DNA of 5,685 nt from Betaproteobacteria bacterium (lineage in GTDB: Bacteria > Pseudomonadota > Gammaproteobacteria > Burkholderiales > Burkholderiaceae). Numbering within the stretch: the first letter of the stretch is position 1; each line of letters starts with the position of its first letter. The notes under the pieces are model-generated. The model had not been told where the DNA came from. It saw only the letters and a program-made list of their open reading frames with translations, and made no database searches. The translations under genes and the position numbers were made by a program. Location of the stretch: the NCBI GenBank assembly GCA_009921765.1, contig RFXC01000247.1, forward strand, positions 1 through 5,685, written 5' to 3'. Shown piece after piece: positions 5,491 to 5,685 of the stretch.

Positions 5491-5685
5491 ATGAAACGAT
5501 ACGCAACCTACGCGGTAGTCATCACCGGGCTGGCAGGCCTGGGTGGCTGGGCCTATTACACGCAGCACGCGCCTGCTCGCCCGGCGCTCGAGATCGCTGC
5601 AACGTCGTCGACCGCAGTGACGGCGCCGGTCGCGTCGGCGAACTCCGGTGCGGCACCTGCGGGGGGCGGGTCGGCGCCGGCGGCA
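5491..5685 (+). CDS. N-terminus of a membrane-anchored protein, possibly an RND-type membrane fusion (adaptor) protein (truncated by window)
   Basis: Only the first 65 residues are present. MKRYATYAVV opens a short basic n-region and a single hydrophobic segment (about 7-23) that ends in GGWAYYTQ. About 40 residues rich in Ala, Pro, Gly, Ser and Thr follow. There is no lipobox cysteine. This layout, one anchor followed by a low-complexity periplasmic linker, is common at the start of MdtA/AcrA-like adaptor subunits of tripartite efflux pumps. The diagnostic lipoyl and beta-barrel domains are outside the window, so the assignment is an inference, and other membrane-anchored periplasmic proteins fit as well. 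The ATG at 5491 has no clear Shine-Dalgarno, as the bases before it read CCCTCCA. That the sequence is coding is supported by the open frame and the sensible N-terminus. Confidence 0.5.
   Translation, partial: MKRYATYAVVITGLAGLGGWAYYTQHAPARPALEIAATSSTAVTAPVASANSGAAPAGGGSAPAA

Noticed and set aside
4910..5568. Minus-strand frames across rnhA (4910-5380 and 5134-5568), one with GGAGGG ahead of an ATG near 5474
   Set aside because: They are antisense to an intact RNase HI with all catalytic residues, and their translations show no recognisable family. The GGAGGG at 5484-5489 is attractive, but the frame behind it is a shadow.
1..5685. CRISPR, tRNA/rRNA, insertion sequence or attachment site
   Set aside because: I saw no regularly spaced direct repeats, no tRNA-like cloverleaf, no transposase-like frame and no flanking terminal repeats on either strand.

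Overview
The window looks like a chromosomal housekeeping segment from a high-GC proteobacterium, most likely a betaproteobacterium. The evidence is strong G/C bias at third codon positions and the neighbourhood mltD - gloB - YafS-type methyltransferase - rnhA, which recalls E. coli mltD-gloB-yafS-rnhA(-dnaQ). The species cannot be named from this sequence alone.

Layout. Bases 1-1688 (minus strand, 3' end outside the window) encode an MltD-type membrane-bound lytic transglycosylase with LysM domains. Bases 1689-1857 are non-coding and hold a good sigma70-type promoter for mltD, overlapped by two perfect inverted repeats. Bases 1858-2682 (minus) encode hydroxyacylglutathione hydrolase (GloB). 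A divergent YafS-like SAM methyltransferase (plus) follows and ends at 3580. A cyclopropane-fatty-acid synthase-type methyltransferase (minus, 3477-4760) converges on it, and the two coding regions overlap tail to tail by 104 bases. Ribonuclease HI (plus, 4913-5365) comes next. The last gene begins at 5491 (plus) and runs off the edge. It has one N-terminal membrane segment and an Ala/Pro/Gly-rich linker, and may be a membrane-fusion (RND adaptor-like) protein.

How the genes relate. MltD acts on periplasmic peptidoglycan, GloB on cytosolic methylglyoxal detoxification, the Cfa enzyme on membrane phospholipids and RNase HI on RNA:DNA hybrids. They share a conserved neighbourhood rather than one pathway. 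The unusual parts are the cfa-type gene between the methyltransferase and rnhA, the absence of dnaQ directly after rnhA, the convergent overlap, the palindromic mltD promoter, and several genes whose best Shine-Dalgarno sequence points to a start other than the longest frame. I found no mobile element, CRISPR array, RNA gene or clearly new defence or metabolic system.
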